From positions 1-64,000 of the forward strand of contig SSNU01000024.1 of the NCBI GenBank assembly GCA_012064415.1: a stretch of 64,000 nt of DNA, given 5' to 3'. A program made the position numbers and the translations under genes. This document shows positions 22,371 through 32,677 of this stretch, one piece after another (position 1 is the stretch's first letter; each line of letters begins with the position of its first letter). The notes under the pieces were generated by a model, which was given only the letters and a program-made list of their open reading frames with translations, had not been told where the DNA came from and ran no database searches. This DNA is from Gyrodactylus bullatarudis (taxonomy: Eukaryota; Platyhelminthes; Monogenea; Gyrodactylidea; Gyrodactylidae).

Positions 22371-25300
22371 CACAGGGGGTCATGAAAAATTCAAAATTGC
22401 GGTAAAAAGTAAAATAAAACTGATTCTGGTGTAAAATTTTGCGCTGATCCCGAATCTGTGCTCAGATCTGTAAAATTCACTATAATTTCTGAGATAATTG
22501 GAAAAAACGATATTTCCCAAAATTCCAAATTTCCCAAATTTTTAAAATTAATTTTCGCAAAAACCGTAAATGTTATTGTATTAATTGTTTCGCAATTAGA
22601 TGAGAAATTAAATTCTGCGTCGATTGATATGACTTTTGTAGGGGTGGAGTTTTATCGGCTTTCGGAAATTAACGCCAAATAAAGGTAATGTTCGAATTTT
22701 TGGGTTTTTTTGTTGAATTTTCACCATGTTTTAGAGAACAAATAGACTTTCCGAAGAGATTTTTAAAAATTTTAAAAGGCTATCAGGATCAAAATTTTGT
22801 GAGCTTTCCGAATCTGCCATTGGTTTTTGGTTATCTAATTTAGAAGAGGTGTAAAAACCGCATTTTTGAAATCTGTTTTTAGACAGAGTTTTTCCGTTTT
22901 TACGTTTTAAGCTCCCATTATAAGCAAAGCTTGCTTCAAAATCTAGTAGAAAAAAATTCCTTGCTTTCTGAGATAAACTAACTAAACACTTGTTAAAAAC
23001 TATTCCTTCAACTTATTTGTATTGCAAGAAAAATTACAAAAATACATTTCTAACTCTAAAGTTTTTTCATTTAAGGCAATCAAAAACTCACCTAACTTTC
23101 CAGGAATTGGCGATAAATCCAAATGACCAAGTTCATCTTCTTTAATATTAAAAGACCTTCAAAATGAGGGGCTGGGTGTCTTATAAGACTGTTATTTGCA
23201 CGATTTATTACTGACTAAAGTTCATCCTTTCTCAGGCACAAGGTACTAATCAACATCGAGGAATAATAAAAGATATTCTATTTCCAAGTATTATTACTGT
23301 ATTTTTATTGACCAGCAATAGTCAGAAATACAATTTTCTAAATTAATCTCACAATATCTGGACTCTAGTTCTCTCATTTCTTGATGGAACTTTTCTCCCT
23401 GCTCGTCCGATATACTTCCTAACGTTCCATCTTCGAAGCAATTCATGTGATGCTTAAAAAAATGTAGCTTTACGCTCATTAGGCAGCCTAAGTTTTTATA
23501 AGACTCTATGAGTTCTTCTACCATTGCGTCACTATCAATATGGCGCGTATTTCCAAGGAAATATTGACAAACATTCTTGAAAGCAAGCCAGGCTGGTAAC
23601 TCATTCTCAACTAGAACATATTGGAAAGCTGGATCATCCATCAACTTTCTTATCTGTGGACCTGTGAAGACCCCATTTTCAATTTTTTCACTACTGAGGT
23701 GTGTAAATTTTTCTCTTATATGATTCACTGAAAACGAGTTGATATTTACAAGTCCTCTGATAAATTGCTTGAAAATTCCAAGTTTTAAATGTAAAGGTGG
23801 CAGAATTATCCTATTTGGAGGTACTAGAGGAGGGTTGAGTCTATTATTTCCAAGTTCCATTGTTCTTTCATTGGGTAAATTTTCAGTGTAGTGATTCAAT
23901 CTGTTTCTTGAATCCCAGAGACACCGAAAGCAAGGGAATTTCGTATTTCCTAGTTGAAGACCAGACAATAAAGCGATTATTTGGAAATCTGCCACAATTT
24001 TGAAGTTAAAAAGGTGATATGAGATTTTTCTCAGTATTAGTTGGCACGATTCATAAGTTTCTTTCATTGTTCTGGAATATGCGACAGGGACAGACTTAAA
24101 ATTTCCAGTGTTACTTATGAGCACTGCTTTCAAACTACTTTTGGAGGAATCAATAAAAAGTCGCATTGCTCTTGGATTAAAAGGAAAATTTAGAGCTCTG
24201 AATAGACCTTGTATATCATTGCAGTAAGATAGACCATCTTCTTGATTGAAAAACTCTCGGAATGGTTCATCTCGATACTTGTATTGAGAATATTTCACAT
24301 TATTACCACCATCTATTTGTTTTGATAAAAGTTCTCTTCCTAGAAGTACAGCTTCCTTCTTGGATAAATGCAATTTTCTCACAAGATTGTCCAGAAAATC
24401 TTGATCAAACTCAATCTTTACAGTCATAGGCAATTCAATATTAGGAGAAATTTCTTCTATCGGATCAACTTCTTCTTGATTTTGCCTTCGATTAATATGA
24501 ATATCTCTACAAGCTCTTGTTATAGGATAAGACTAAAAAAAGATTAAATAAGTCCTTACTTGCTTTGATGGTTTACGAAATGGTGAGATAATGGTAGTAC
24601 AGAAATAGCAATCGACATTATGATTAGCCGGCTCTGACCAAACCTTGATCCTATTTCTGTAAGACCTCGGATGGTTGGAAACAACTTTTGAATAACATGA
24701 CTGACAAGTATTTGGTGGAGCATGGGCACGATCTGTTGTTATATTAACATTAAAGTATTGGATCAATTTCTCTTTGAGAGCATTGTCAATTTTGTACATA
24801 TATCCAGTAATAAAGTAATATCCACAGACATAGCAAAATCGAGATATGTCATTTAAGCAAACGAATTCACGAGGATGAATCATACTGACGTGGATAAAAT
24901 ATGCACGAATAAAAATTATATGGCATGGGTATTATAATGAACCAATCACAGAAAACATAGAATTGATCATGTGAGTCATTTCTATTCGTCAATGTTGATT
25001 AGTACCTTGTGCCTGAGAAAGGATGAACTTTAGTCAGTAATAAATCGTGCAAATAACAGTCTTATAAGACACCCAGCCCCTCATTTTGAAGGTCTTTTAA
25101 TATTAAAGAAGATGAACTTGGTCATTTGGATTTATCGCCAATTCCTGGAAAGTTAGGTGAGTTTTTGATTGCCTTAAATGAAAAAACTTTAGAGTTAGAA
25201 ATGTATTTTTGTAATTTTTCTTGCAATACAAATAAGTTGAAGGAATAGTTTTTAACAAGTGTTTAGTTAGTTTATCTCAGAAAGCAAGGAATTTTTTTCT

Positions 25301-25859
25301 ACTAGATTTTGAAGCAAGCTTTGCTTATAATGGGAGCTTAAAACGTAAAAACGGAAAAACTCTGTCTAAAAACAGATTTCAAAAATGCGGTTTTTACACC
25401 TCTTCTAAATTAGATAACCAAAAACCAATGGCAGATTCGGAAAGCTCACAAAATTTTGATCCTGATAGCCTTTTAAAATTTTTAAAAATCTCTTCGGAAA
25501 GTCTATTTGTTCTCTAAAACATGGTGAAAATTCAACAAAAAAACCCAAAAATTCGAACATTACCTTTATTTGGCGTTAATTTCCGAAAGCCGATAAAACT
25601 CCACCCCTACAAAAGTCATATCAATAGACGCAGAATTTAATTTCTCATCTAATTGCGAAACAATTAATACAATAACATTTACGGTTTTTGCGAAAATTAA
25701 TTTTAAAAATTTGGGAAATTTGGAATTTTGGGAAATATCGTTTTTTCCAATTATCTCAGAAATTATAGTGAATTTTACAGATCTGAGCACAGATTCGGGA
25801 TCAGCGCAAAATTTTACACCAGAATCAGTTTTATTTTGAATTTTTCATGACCCCCTGTG
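22371..25859 (-). mobile_element. Intact-looking DNA transposon with very long inverted repeats
   Basis: The 3.49-kb element starts CACAGGGGGTCATGAAA and ends with the complement. Inverted arms run about 22371-23258 and 24993-25859, roughly 870-890 nt and nearly identical; the left arm has an extra block of about 18 nt near its outer end. The flanks allow a TAA duplication. The unique centre holds one two-exon minus-strand transposase gene. Near-identical arms and an open transposase suggest recent activity. Each arm also contains a 74-codon open stretch (22458-22682 and its mirror), which I regard as chance. Confidence 0.85.
23294..24883 (-). CDS. Two-exon transposon protein, probable transposase
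   Basis: Exon 1 (24883-24560) encodes 108 residues with a Cys/His N-terminal module: FCYVCGYYF, then TCQSCYSKV, then DCYFCTTI, a likely zinc-binding DNA-recognition domain. A 27-nt intron (24559-24533, GTAAGG..TTTTTTTAG) joins it in phase 0 to exon 2 (24532-23294); the product is about 520 residues. Exon 2 contains FKIVADFQIIALLSGLQLG, FPCFRCLWDSR, PPLHLKLGIFKQF and near the end SDEQGEKFHQEMRELESRY followed by DYCWS, a signature I know from many unnamed arthropod and other invertebrate transposon proteins. I infer an RNase-H-like transposase, with no catalytic triad assigned. No internal stop or frameshift is seen. Confidence 0.75.
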
Positions 25860-26440
25860 TAATTATCCAATGATTACCGAGATTATTCGATTCAGTTGAT
25901 ATCTGTTGCCAATCAGATGTTTAATTATGGGTAATTATTATTCAGACGTAGTTGATTAATTGAAGTCTGTAATTTGATAATTACACGGCTGGTAGTGAGG
26001 TCACGAACTTTTACCGGGATAAAATATTTCTCATGTAAATATTCATGTTTATTTCAAATCTTTTGAGGATTATATCGTTTACGTTAATTGATTTTAGCCC
26101 CATTCCCACAGACGACTCGTAAATTAATCTGGCATCATCTTATTTATTTTCAAATTTACTACATTTAATTGAAAAATCGAATAATTTCAAGTAAAAAGTA
26201 TATGTATTACATATTATGTAATGCTGATCACTGATAATTTTTGAAAGCTAGTTGTTCTCTGATTAGTTACTTCTTGAATGAATTTAAATTCATTTCATTG
26301 GTCAATACAACGATCGAATACTTTACACAATGTGTAATACACATCCATATATCGGCTCATTGTACGTTTTTCATGACGCCTATATGATATGAGTTGTAAT
26401 TTAATTGGTTAATCTGTTGTATGGTTGAATTTCATTCCTA
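25860..26440. other. Non-coding stretch between two transposons
   Basis: No gene or repeat recognised; AT-rich, ending at the TATA-bearing small gene candidate. Confidence 0.4.
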
Positions 26441-26442
26441 GT

Positions 26443-26450
26443 TATAAAAG
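26443..26450 (+). promoter_or_regulatory. TATA box (TATAAAAG)
   Basis: A consensus TATAAAAG lies 57 nt before an ATG (26500) that opens a hydrophobic leader. The spacing fits a start site near 26475. Confidence 0.35.
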
Positions 26451-26499
26451 TCCTTTTGGGAGTTGTGGGAGTTTCATGGAAACTGCTGAGCCTACCACA

Positions 26500-26628
26500 A
26501 TGCTCCTGGTTCAGCTTCTTACTTTTTTGAGTTTGCTACCTATAACAAACTTTATGTTATTGTCGTCTTTTTTTACTGAAGGGAGTAACTATCTCTTGCT
26601 TTGTCCTGCCCTTTATCATTTAATTTAG
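26500..26628 (+). CDS. Possible small secreted or membrane peptide
   Basis: From the ATG at 26500 the frame begins MLLVQLLTFLSLLPITNF, a good signal-peptide-like core, and ends after about 42 residues. An in-frame ATG at 26476 would add METAEPTT. A TATAAAAG box is properly placed upstream. The rest of the peptide is featureless and the true gene may continue through an intron. Weak call: leader plus promoter only. Confidence 0.25.
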   Translation: MLLVQLLTFLSLLPITNFMLLSSFFTEGSNYLLLCPALYHLI

Positions 26629-26757
26629 AGAGATCGCTAGGAAGATTGGTAGAAAAAAATTGACTGATTTTGTTACCTTTATTTGGTCATTTTGATAGGC
26701 CTATTCATTAATGATAATATACAAAACTGCTTATAAGTAAACGTAAAGGGGTACAAA

Positions 26758-27510
26758 ATTTGCAAAATTGGTGACTCGGACCTTCGCGTTTGCAGATATG
26801 GTGACAGTGGTAGACAAAAATACTATTTTACATTGGATCCGAGGACCCCTAAAATTTAATTCACTTTTGGTTCCTTTTTTTAATACAAAATTTCAAATAT
26901 TGCACTTATGAACCAGTCAGCAACCTCAGGATATTTATTTTGCAATTATGGTTACAATCTTGTAAAATCTGTTTTTGGTAGCTGAGTATTTTTATTTAGG
27001 ACTATTCCTAATTACTGATTTGTATTTACTCAAATTTAAATCAGGTTAATTTTCCGAAACAATTTAAAAATATCTTGAATCCCTAAAGGAAGAATTAATC
27101 ACTACTTAAAAGTAGTGGCCTTAGTTTTTCATATAAAAAAAGACAAAAAATTTTTATTGAATCGACTCCACTTAATTCAAGTAAATACAAATCAGTAATT
27201 AGGAATAGTCCTAAATAAAAATACTCATAAAAAACTTAATCAGCTACCAAAAACAGATTTTACAAGATTGTAACCATAATTGCAAAATAAATATCATTCA
27301 GCATAGGGACGACTAACCATGACTGCAAATATTAAATTTCAACACAGGAAAAATGGACCATAAATGCAATATTTGAAATTTTGTATTAAAAAAGGAACCA
27401 AAAGTGAATTAAATTTTAGGGGTCCTCAAATCCAATGTAAAATAGCATTTTTGTCTACCACTGTCACCATATCTGCAAACGCGAAGGTCCGAGTCACCAA
27501 TTTTGCAAAT
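26758..27510. mobile_element. Foldback transposon, about 0.75 kb
   Basis: Ends ATTTGCAAAATTGGTGACTC and its complement bracket long inverted arms (about 26758-27000 and 27195-27510) with GTCACCATATCTGC near the ends and AATACAAATCAGTAATTAGG deeper in. No transposase frame. A solo copy of one arm is at 22150-22255, beside the long-TIR transposon. Confidence 0.75.
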
Positions 27511-27870
27511 AACCTTTTTTTAAATAAATGTATCAAGGTTAGGATACTCAGTATTATAACAGTAGTGTAACTTATACTGTATAAGTTATAGGTCATTAAG
27601 AACAGATACTTTCTCAAAAGTTAGGCTGATATTTTACTGGTTAGTAGCTATTTAAAAAATTAGTTTATCCCAAGAGTGGATACTCGCTCTAATGTGTAAT
27701 GATTTTTCTAACATGTGAAATCGAGGGGTTAAAACCTGATAAATTATTCGTATTTTGAAGCGTACTGTAACACGTGTATAAATATAGGAATTAAATGATA
27801 AATGGTATTGTAAAAAGATTTTTATCAACAGTGTGTAATAAATAATGATAATAATAATTGTTATAGGTTT
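27511..27870. other. Non-coding stretch downstream of PRPF19
   Basis: Contains the 3' flank of the minus-strand PRPF19 gene; TTTATT on the plus strand (AATAAA for the gene) is nearby, otherwise nothing recognised. Confidence 0.35.
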
Positions 27871-29445
27871 TCATTCCATGGCTTGTTGTCTTGAGTAGAT
27901 TTTCACAGATCTATCCAGGGAAGAAGTCAAAATGCTGGTTGATAACTTGCCAAATTTAATGGCAGTAACAGAGGCCGTGTGCTCATTAAATGTTTTGATT
28001 TGATCCCAACTTTTGACGACATAGAGACGAGCATCAGAGCCACAGACACCCAAATAGGTACCGGTTTGATCGAATTCAATAGAGTTTATTTCATAACCAT
28101 CCGTGGAGTCTTCGTCCGGTGTGATAGTCTTAAAGTTTTTAAGACGACGCAAATCCCAGAGTTTGATTTGGCCATCTGAGCCACTACTAGCTAGGAAGTA
28201 ACCATTCTCGGAGAAGCTGACACACTTGACTTCTTGTTTAGGCCCGTGACTAAAGTTGGCGACATTCCTTTTCTGCTTGAGATCCCAAATTTTAATTTCT
28301 CCATCGGTAGTGCCTGTGGCCAAGATAATACCGTCAGGATGACATTGAGCACAGGTTAGGTTTTGTATAGCATCAGAGTTGTCACCTGACCCATTTACAC
28401 GGACGAGTACTTGACCCCTTCTGATGTCGTTAAATGCCCAAGTTCCATCATAACTAGAGGTGAGAATGAAATCTCCAGAAGTGTGCACACTTAGCCCGGA
28501 GATGGGAGACTTGTGAGCTCTGAGCATAGATGCACATTGGCCTTGTTCAGCTCCCCAGACGCGTACGGTGTTGTCAGCACTGCCAGTGAATACGATTTGT
28601 TCATTAGGATGATAAGCGACATGGGTGACCTTCTTGGTGTGTCCAGAGAGCATGGAGACCACTTGAGAGGTTGAGACATTGAAGACAGTGGCATTCTTGT
28701 CATTACCACCTGTGATAATTCGTTCAGGCCAGGCTTTGCAAATGTCCAGACTCAATACACCCGGCATACTGCTAGAGTGGAGACCGGTCTGGGAAGCAAT
28801 TTGGGTGTACTCGGATATTTCGTCAATGGTGGCCAGTCCTTCTGGAAGGTTCTTGCCACGTTTTTTACGCTCAGCTGTAAGACGGACTGAGGCCTCTTGA
28901 AGTTGTGACTTGAGCTCATCAGAGAGGCCGACCTCTGGCTGGAGATTATTATCAGCCTCTTTCTCTGCCCCTAAGCTCTGAGCTGGATTTTTGAATGACT
29001 GGCTTTCTCCCTGGCCAGAAATAGGGACACCAGCCTGTGGTTTAAGCGTTGCCAAGGCTTCACGAGCAGCACTGACTTCTTTAGTTAGACGAGCAATGAC
29101 ACGGCAGGCAGCATCATGTTGATAGAGAGCATGCGATAATTCTTGACGAGCAGTCTGCAAGTGTTGCCTCAGAGTAAACGATTGTAACATGACAGCATCC
29201 CATTCGTCTTGGAGTGCTTTCAGGATAGCTGGAATTGAAGTAGCTGATGGAGGCTTCGGTAGTACAAAGGGTGAGGCTTTTATGGCAATTAAATTATCAG
29301 CAGATAAAGGTTCTCCATTGACGGGATCACATCCATTTTCATCGATATACTTGAGAACAAGCCTCTTCTCAAAGACATGTCCGGAAACTGAACTTATAAC
29401 CGGCGTTTCGGGGGTCTCATTTGACAAGGAACAGATTAACGACAT
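27871..29445 (-). CDS. PRPF19: PRPF19, U-box ubiquitin ligase and spliceosome factor
   Basis: A single-exon gene of 524 residues (human about 504). The N-terminus MSLICSLSNETPETPVISSV is the Prp19 U-box start and the domain runs to about residue 60; SAIPAILKALQDEWD-like sequence and a heptad-rich part (about 70-135) form the coiled-coil that tetramerises the protein; WD40 repeats fill about 220-520 (for example HTKKVTHVAYHPNEQIVFTG, ASSGSDGQIKLWDLRR). PRPF19 is the core of the NineTeen complex in the nucleus: it ubiquitinates spliceosomal proteins and acts in the DNA damage response. It lies 293 nt downstream of cornichon on the same strand, and an AG splice-acceptor-like site ends two bases before its ATG. 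GC-richer than the flanking repeats, with no sign of decay. Confidence 0.96.
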   Translation of the reverse strand: MSLICSLSNETPETPVISSVSGHVFEKRLVLKYIDENGCDPVNGEPLSADNLIAIKASPFVLPKPPSATSIPAILKALQDEWDAVMLQSFTLRQHLQTARQELSHALYQHDAACRVIARLTKEVSAAREALATLKPQAGVPISGQGESQSFKNPAQSLGAEKEADNNLQPEVGLSDELKSQLQEASVRLTAERKKRGKNLPEGLATIDEISEYTQIASQTGLHSSSMPGVLSLDICKAWPERIITGGNDKNATVFNVSTSQVVSMLSGHTKKVTHVAYHPNEQIVFTGSADNTVRVWGAEQGQCASMLRAHKSPISGLSVHTSGDFILTSSYDGTWAFNDIRRGQVLVRVNGSGDNSDAIQNLTCAQCHPDGIILATGTTDGEIKIWDLKQKRNVANFSHGPKQEVKCVSFSENGYFLASSGSDGQIKLWDLRRLKNFKTITPDEDSTDGYEINSIEFDQTGTYLGVCGSDARLYVVKSWDQIKTFNEHTASVTAIKFGKLSTSILTSSLDRSVKIYSRQQAME

Positions 29446-29461
29446 TTCTAAAATAAAAGAG
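29446..29461 (-). promoter_or_regulatory. Splice-acceptor-like site directly before the PRPF19 ATG
   Basis: On the minus strand the sequence TCTTTTATTTTAG ends two bases before the start codon. It could be the 3' end of a 5'UTR intron or a spliced-leader trans-splice site. Confidence 0.35.
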
Positions 29462-29738
29462 TGATATTTATAAAATGATTGAGAAAATTTAAAGTGAGGA
29501 GAAAGGAATGAATACGTAGTTTAGTAATGAATGATTTATTTATGATCAACATTCTTTTGGCAATTCTTGTTGTCTGGTTACAAAAAGCATTTGAATAAAA
29601 AACTGGGGATTTGCTGAATTTGTTTGATTCGGATAATTTAAAAGGATAATACACATAAACTGATATTAAAATTCCTAGAAGTTTGCCTGATTCAATCTGA
29701 AAATGTTGAGAATGAAAGAAATTATAATACGCACTGTT

Positions 29739-30242
29739 TCAATCTGAAATGAGTGATGTAATCATTCCGTAGAGATAATAAAAGAAGGATAATATGTAAA
29801 AAATGAGGTAAATCCAGCCTTCTTTCATCACCCTGCTCAATTCATCTGAATTCATAATTGTTGTAGGATCGTAGATGCCAGCACAGGACATTAAAGGCCT
29901 ATTCATGTAACGGTAAACATTGTAGGCCAATAAAGGAACATTAAAAGACAAGGCGAATAATTGCCAACCAAAAAGGAATAGAGTTGTATAGAATCCATGG
30001 ATAATGTAATGCGGTAGCACAAGCTAGAGAAAGAATATAGTGATAGTGAATATGCAACTTACTGGGTTCAAATTTCGACACTGATCGATAGGATTTTTGA
30101 AGTCCGTTTTCAACTCGTCAAAAGCGATTATCTACGAAAATTAAGCTATATCAAAGATTACATAGTAGATGGTGAGAAATAAAAGAGCCAAAACTAAAAT
30201 AAGCGCAACAATATATGAAACGGCAACGAATCCAAAAGCCAT
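29739..30242 (-). CDS. CNIH: Cornichon, ER cargo receptor
   Basis: Three exons: 30242-30162 (27 codons), 30131-30063 (23 codons), 30023-29739; introns of only 30 and 39 nt; product 144 residues, exactly the length of human CNIH1. It begins MAFGFVAVSYIVALILVLAL and contains IIAFDELKTDFKNPIDQC, the family hallmark, then LVLPHYIIHGF, MPLLAY-type NVPLLAYNVYRYMNRP, GIYDPTTIMN and the C-terminal FFYYLYGMI. There are three or more hydrophobic segments. Cornichons load membrane cargo such as TGF-alpha-like ligands and glutamate receptors into COPII vesicles. The gene is head to head with DTL, 213 nt between start codons. Confidence 0.96.
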
Positions 30243-30455
30243 AAGAAATGCGCCTTTTTATGTGCAACTTTTAAATTTTTGATTAATTTAAAACAATTCC
30301 ATTGTTTTTTATCCGAATTTTCGAGTTGTTACACTTTGTTTGAAAATAATATTTGATTTGAATAAGTTATTTTCATAAATTAAAATAGACAGCTTTCATT
30401 CTACATTATTTTAATGCTTTGTTCATTTTACTATTAGAAATAAATTTTATGCATT
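30243..30455. promoter_or_regulatory. Shared intergenic promoter region of cornichon and DTL
   Basis: Only 213 nt separate the divergent start codons, so this AT-rich interval must hold both promoters and 5'UTRs. No TATA box in a convincing position was seen. Confidence 0.5.
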
Positions 30456-32500
30456 ATGTTTAAAAGTTCTCTTGATCGAATAAACCAATTTGAGTATGGT
30501 TTCAAAAGAAATTATCACTATTGTAAGTTTTCATGTTGTTATTCATTTCTTTAGACCAAAGAGTACCGCCTAGAATAATTGAAACCCTAGAGTGTGCCAA
30601 TTCACAAACCTTTCATATGCCATCTTATATTGGTGACGTTGCTCCTCCATTCTCTTGTGATTTTTCCAATCAAACTCCAGATCTTTTTCTCGTCTCAAAG
30701 GAAGATGGTATTGTTCATTTATATGATGCCGAGGAATCATCTCTCCTAGCAGCTCATATTGCTGATTATGAAGCTCATTCAAATGCAATTTTTGATGTCA
30801 AATGGACCTATGATGATAAAAAATTTCTAACTGCTTCTGGTGATCAATCTATTCGATTGGTTGACGTTAACACCAAAGCAATTTTACAAGAATTTATTGG
30901 TCACACAATGAGTGTAAAATATCTCTCCTTCACGCCCAGCTCTGATGAAATATTCGCTTCAGCCTCACGAGATGGCTCGGTTCGGATATGGGACCGTCGT
31001 TTGGACCATTCAAATGAATCTTCAAACGTCAAGTCCACTCCCAGTCTTATAGTACTGTCTAATTGTCATACAAATTATTTTATGAACGGAGATCAATACA
31101 AGCGCAGTCGTATGTCGATTCAGAGACGAAAGAAAAACACAAAAGAATCACAGGGAGTTACCTGTGTCAAATTCTTCAATGATCACATGTTCATCAGTAG
31201 TGGTTCTACAGATTGTTCCCTCAAATTATGGGACATGAGATTTTTGAGCGAATCATCCAAACAGAAAATCGTACCACTAATGACATACACTTACAAGGGA
31301 CCTTCACAGAGGTTCCTAGGCTTCAGTGATATTTGCCTGAATGAATCAAAGACACGAATGTTTGCTCTCTGCAATGACAGTATGATCTATGAATATGATA
31401 TGCTATCAATGTCCACAAGGCCAGTCTTCCTCTATTCCGGACATACCTCGAATTCATTCTACATAAAAATGGACATTAGCTACGACTCGAATTATTTGGT
31501 CTGTGGCAGCGACGGCGGTAATGCTGTAGTCTACACAATCGGTGATTGTCAACAGAACCCAATTATTCTGCCTGCCAGAAATGTCACCGAAGTTAGTGTT
31601 GCTAAATGGTCGAAAAATTGTCCAACACGTCTTGTGACACTTTACGATAATGCCCAAGCCTCAATCTGGGACTGTCATCCAGCTCGTCATTATGAGCTTG
31701 TCCAGGATCCCCAACAACTCTACGGCATGGCCTATAGAACTGGAGTTGTCACTCAGCAGACAGAGTTGACCAAAAATCTCCTCGTCACTCCACCCAGTCA
31801 TTTATCGACTCCATCCAGGTCCATGGCAGAGTCCAGTGGTCAGCGCAGTAGCACTGTAAACTCGCCCAACTGTTCTTCATCCGGTGATTTTGTCATATCA
31901 GGTTCTGTTAGCGGAACGACCCCTCAGAGGGAAAAGTCAATGACTTCATTTAATCTTGCTGTCCATACACCCCCGCCTAGCCATGTTGTATCTCCCCTAA
32001 GCAGAATCAACCGCCAGTTGAACATTAGAGAATTCGTGGTAGCCAGCCCAAAGAGCACTTCGGCCAACATTGAGGATAACGTCATCTCTCCACTTATCAG
32101 TGGCCTATCCTCCTCCAAGACTATGGTGAAGAGACCCAGACCGAAACCGTCCCTTTTCTCTATTCTCGATAGCAACAACGAGAAGGAGAATATTAGTCCT
32201 CATAGTTTCTCAAGACTCATCCACAACTCTGATAATGATGAGTCATCCTCTTCCCGAAACAACACACCAAAATGTCCAACAGAGGCCAACCTATTCACTG
32301 GCAACGAAGGCCAATCCTCTCCAGTAACGCCCAGGGTTAATCCAAGGAAACGACTATCCCTGTTCTCCTCAAATGAGACCAGCCAATCAGAACCGAGAAA
32401 GAGGAAACGACGAAAAACTCTCTTTCCCCCGAGAAGTGAACGACGCCAGGGAGGAGAACCCAGACAGGCACTCCTCGGCATTGAAACCTTTTTCCTTTAA
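30456..32500 (+). CDS. DTL: DTL/CDT2, CRL4 substrate receptor
   Basis: Exon 1 (30456-30522) and exon 2 (30555-32500) flank a 32-nt intron; together 670 residues (human about 730). The start MFKSSLDRINQFEYGFKRNY leads into PPFSCDFSNQTPD and a seven-blade WD40 propeller (about 45-420). Two WDxR motifs, SVRIWDRR (about 160) and CSLKLWDMR, are the type that binds DDB1. The serine/proline-rich C-terminal half carries a basic patch (PRKRKRRKTLFP) and ends with LLGIETFFL, whose IxxFF core looks like a terminal PCNA-interacting box. CDT2 directs CUL4-DDB1 to PCNA-bound substrates such as CDT1 and SET8 in S phase and after damage. The C-terminal half is unusually open on the opposite strand too, which is not taken as coding. 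Confidence 0.93.
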
Positions 32501-32677
32501 AGAGCAAATAAAATGAATTTATCATCAAATCTATCCAGAGTTTCCTTTCCCTCTTCTCAATTTCACAACCTCTTGAGTAGTAGTAAAGTTCTCACTTTTA
32601 ATTCCAATTACACATAGCACAATCATACGGTAAAAAGTAGGTAGTAGCAATAAAATATAGGGGCGGTAGAGTTTGCT

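Noticed and set aside
22458..22682. Identical 74-codon frames in both arms of the large transposon (also 25566-25790)
   Set aside because: They are the same sequence in mirror copies; the peptide is AT-biased with no domain, and conservation is explained by arm identity.
28491..29464. Plus-strand and off-frame open stretches over PRPF19
   Set aside because: They are shadows of the 524-codon PRPF19 frame on the minus strand.
32200..32528. Open minus-strand frames over the DTL C-terminal half
   Set aside because: They mirror a GC-rich, Ser/Pro/Arg-rich coding region and have no domain, promoter or splice support.
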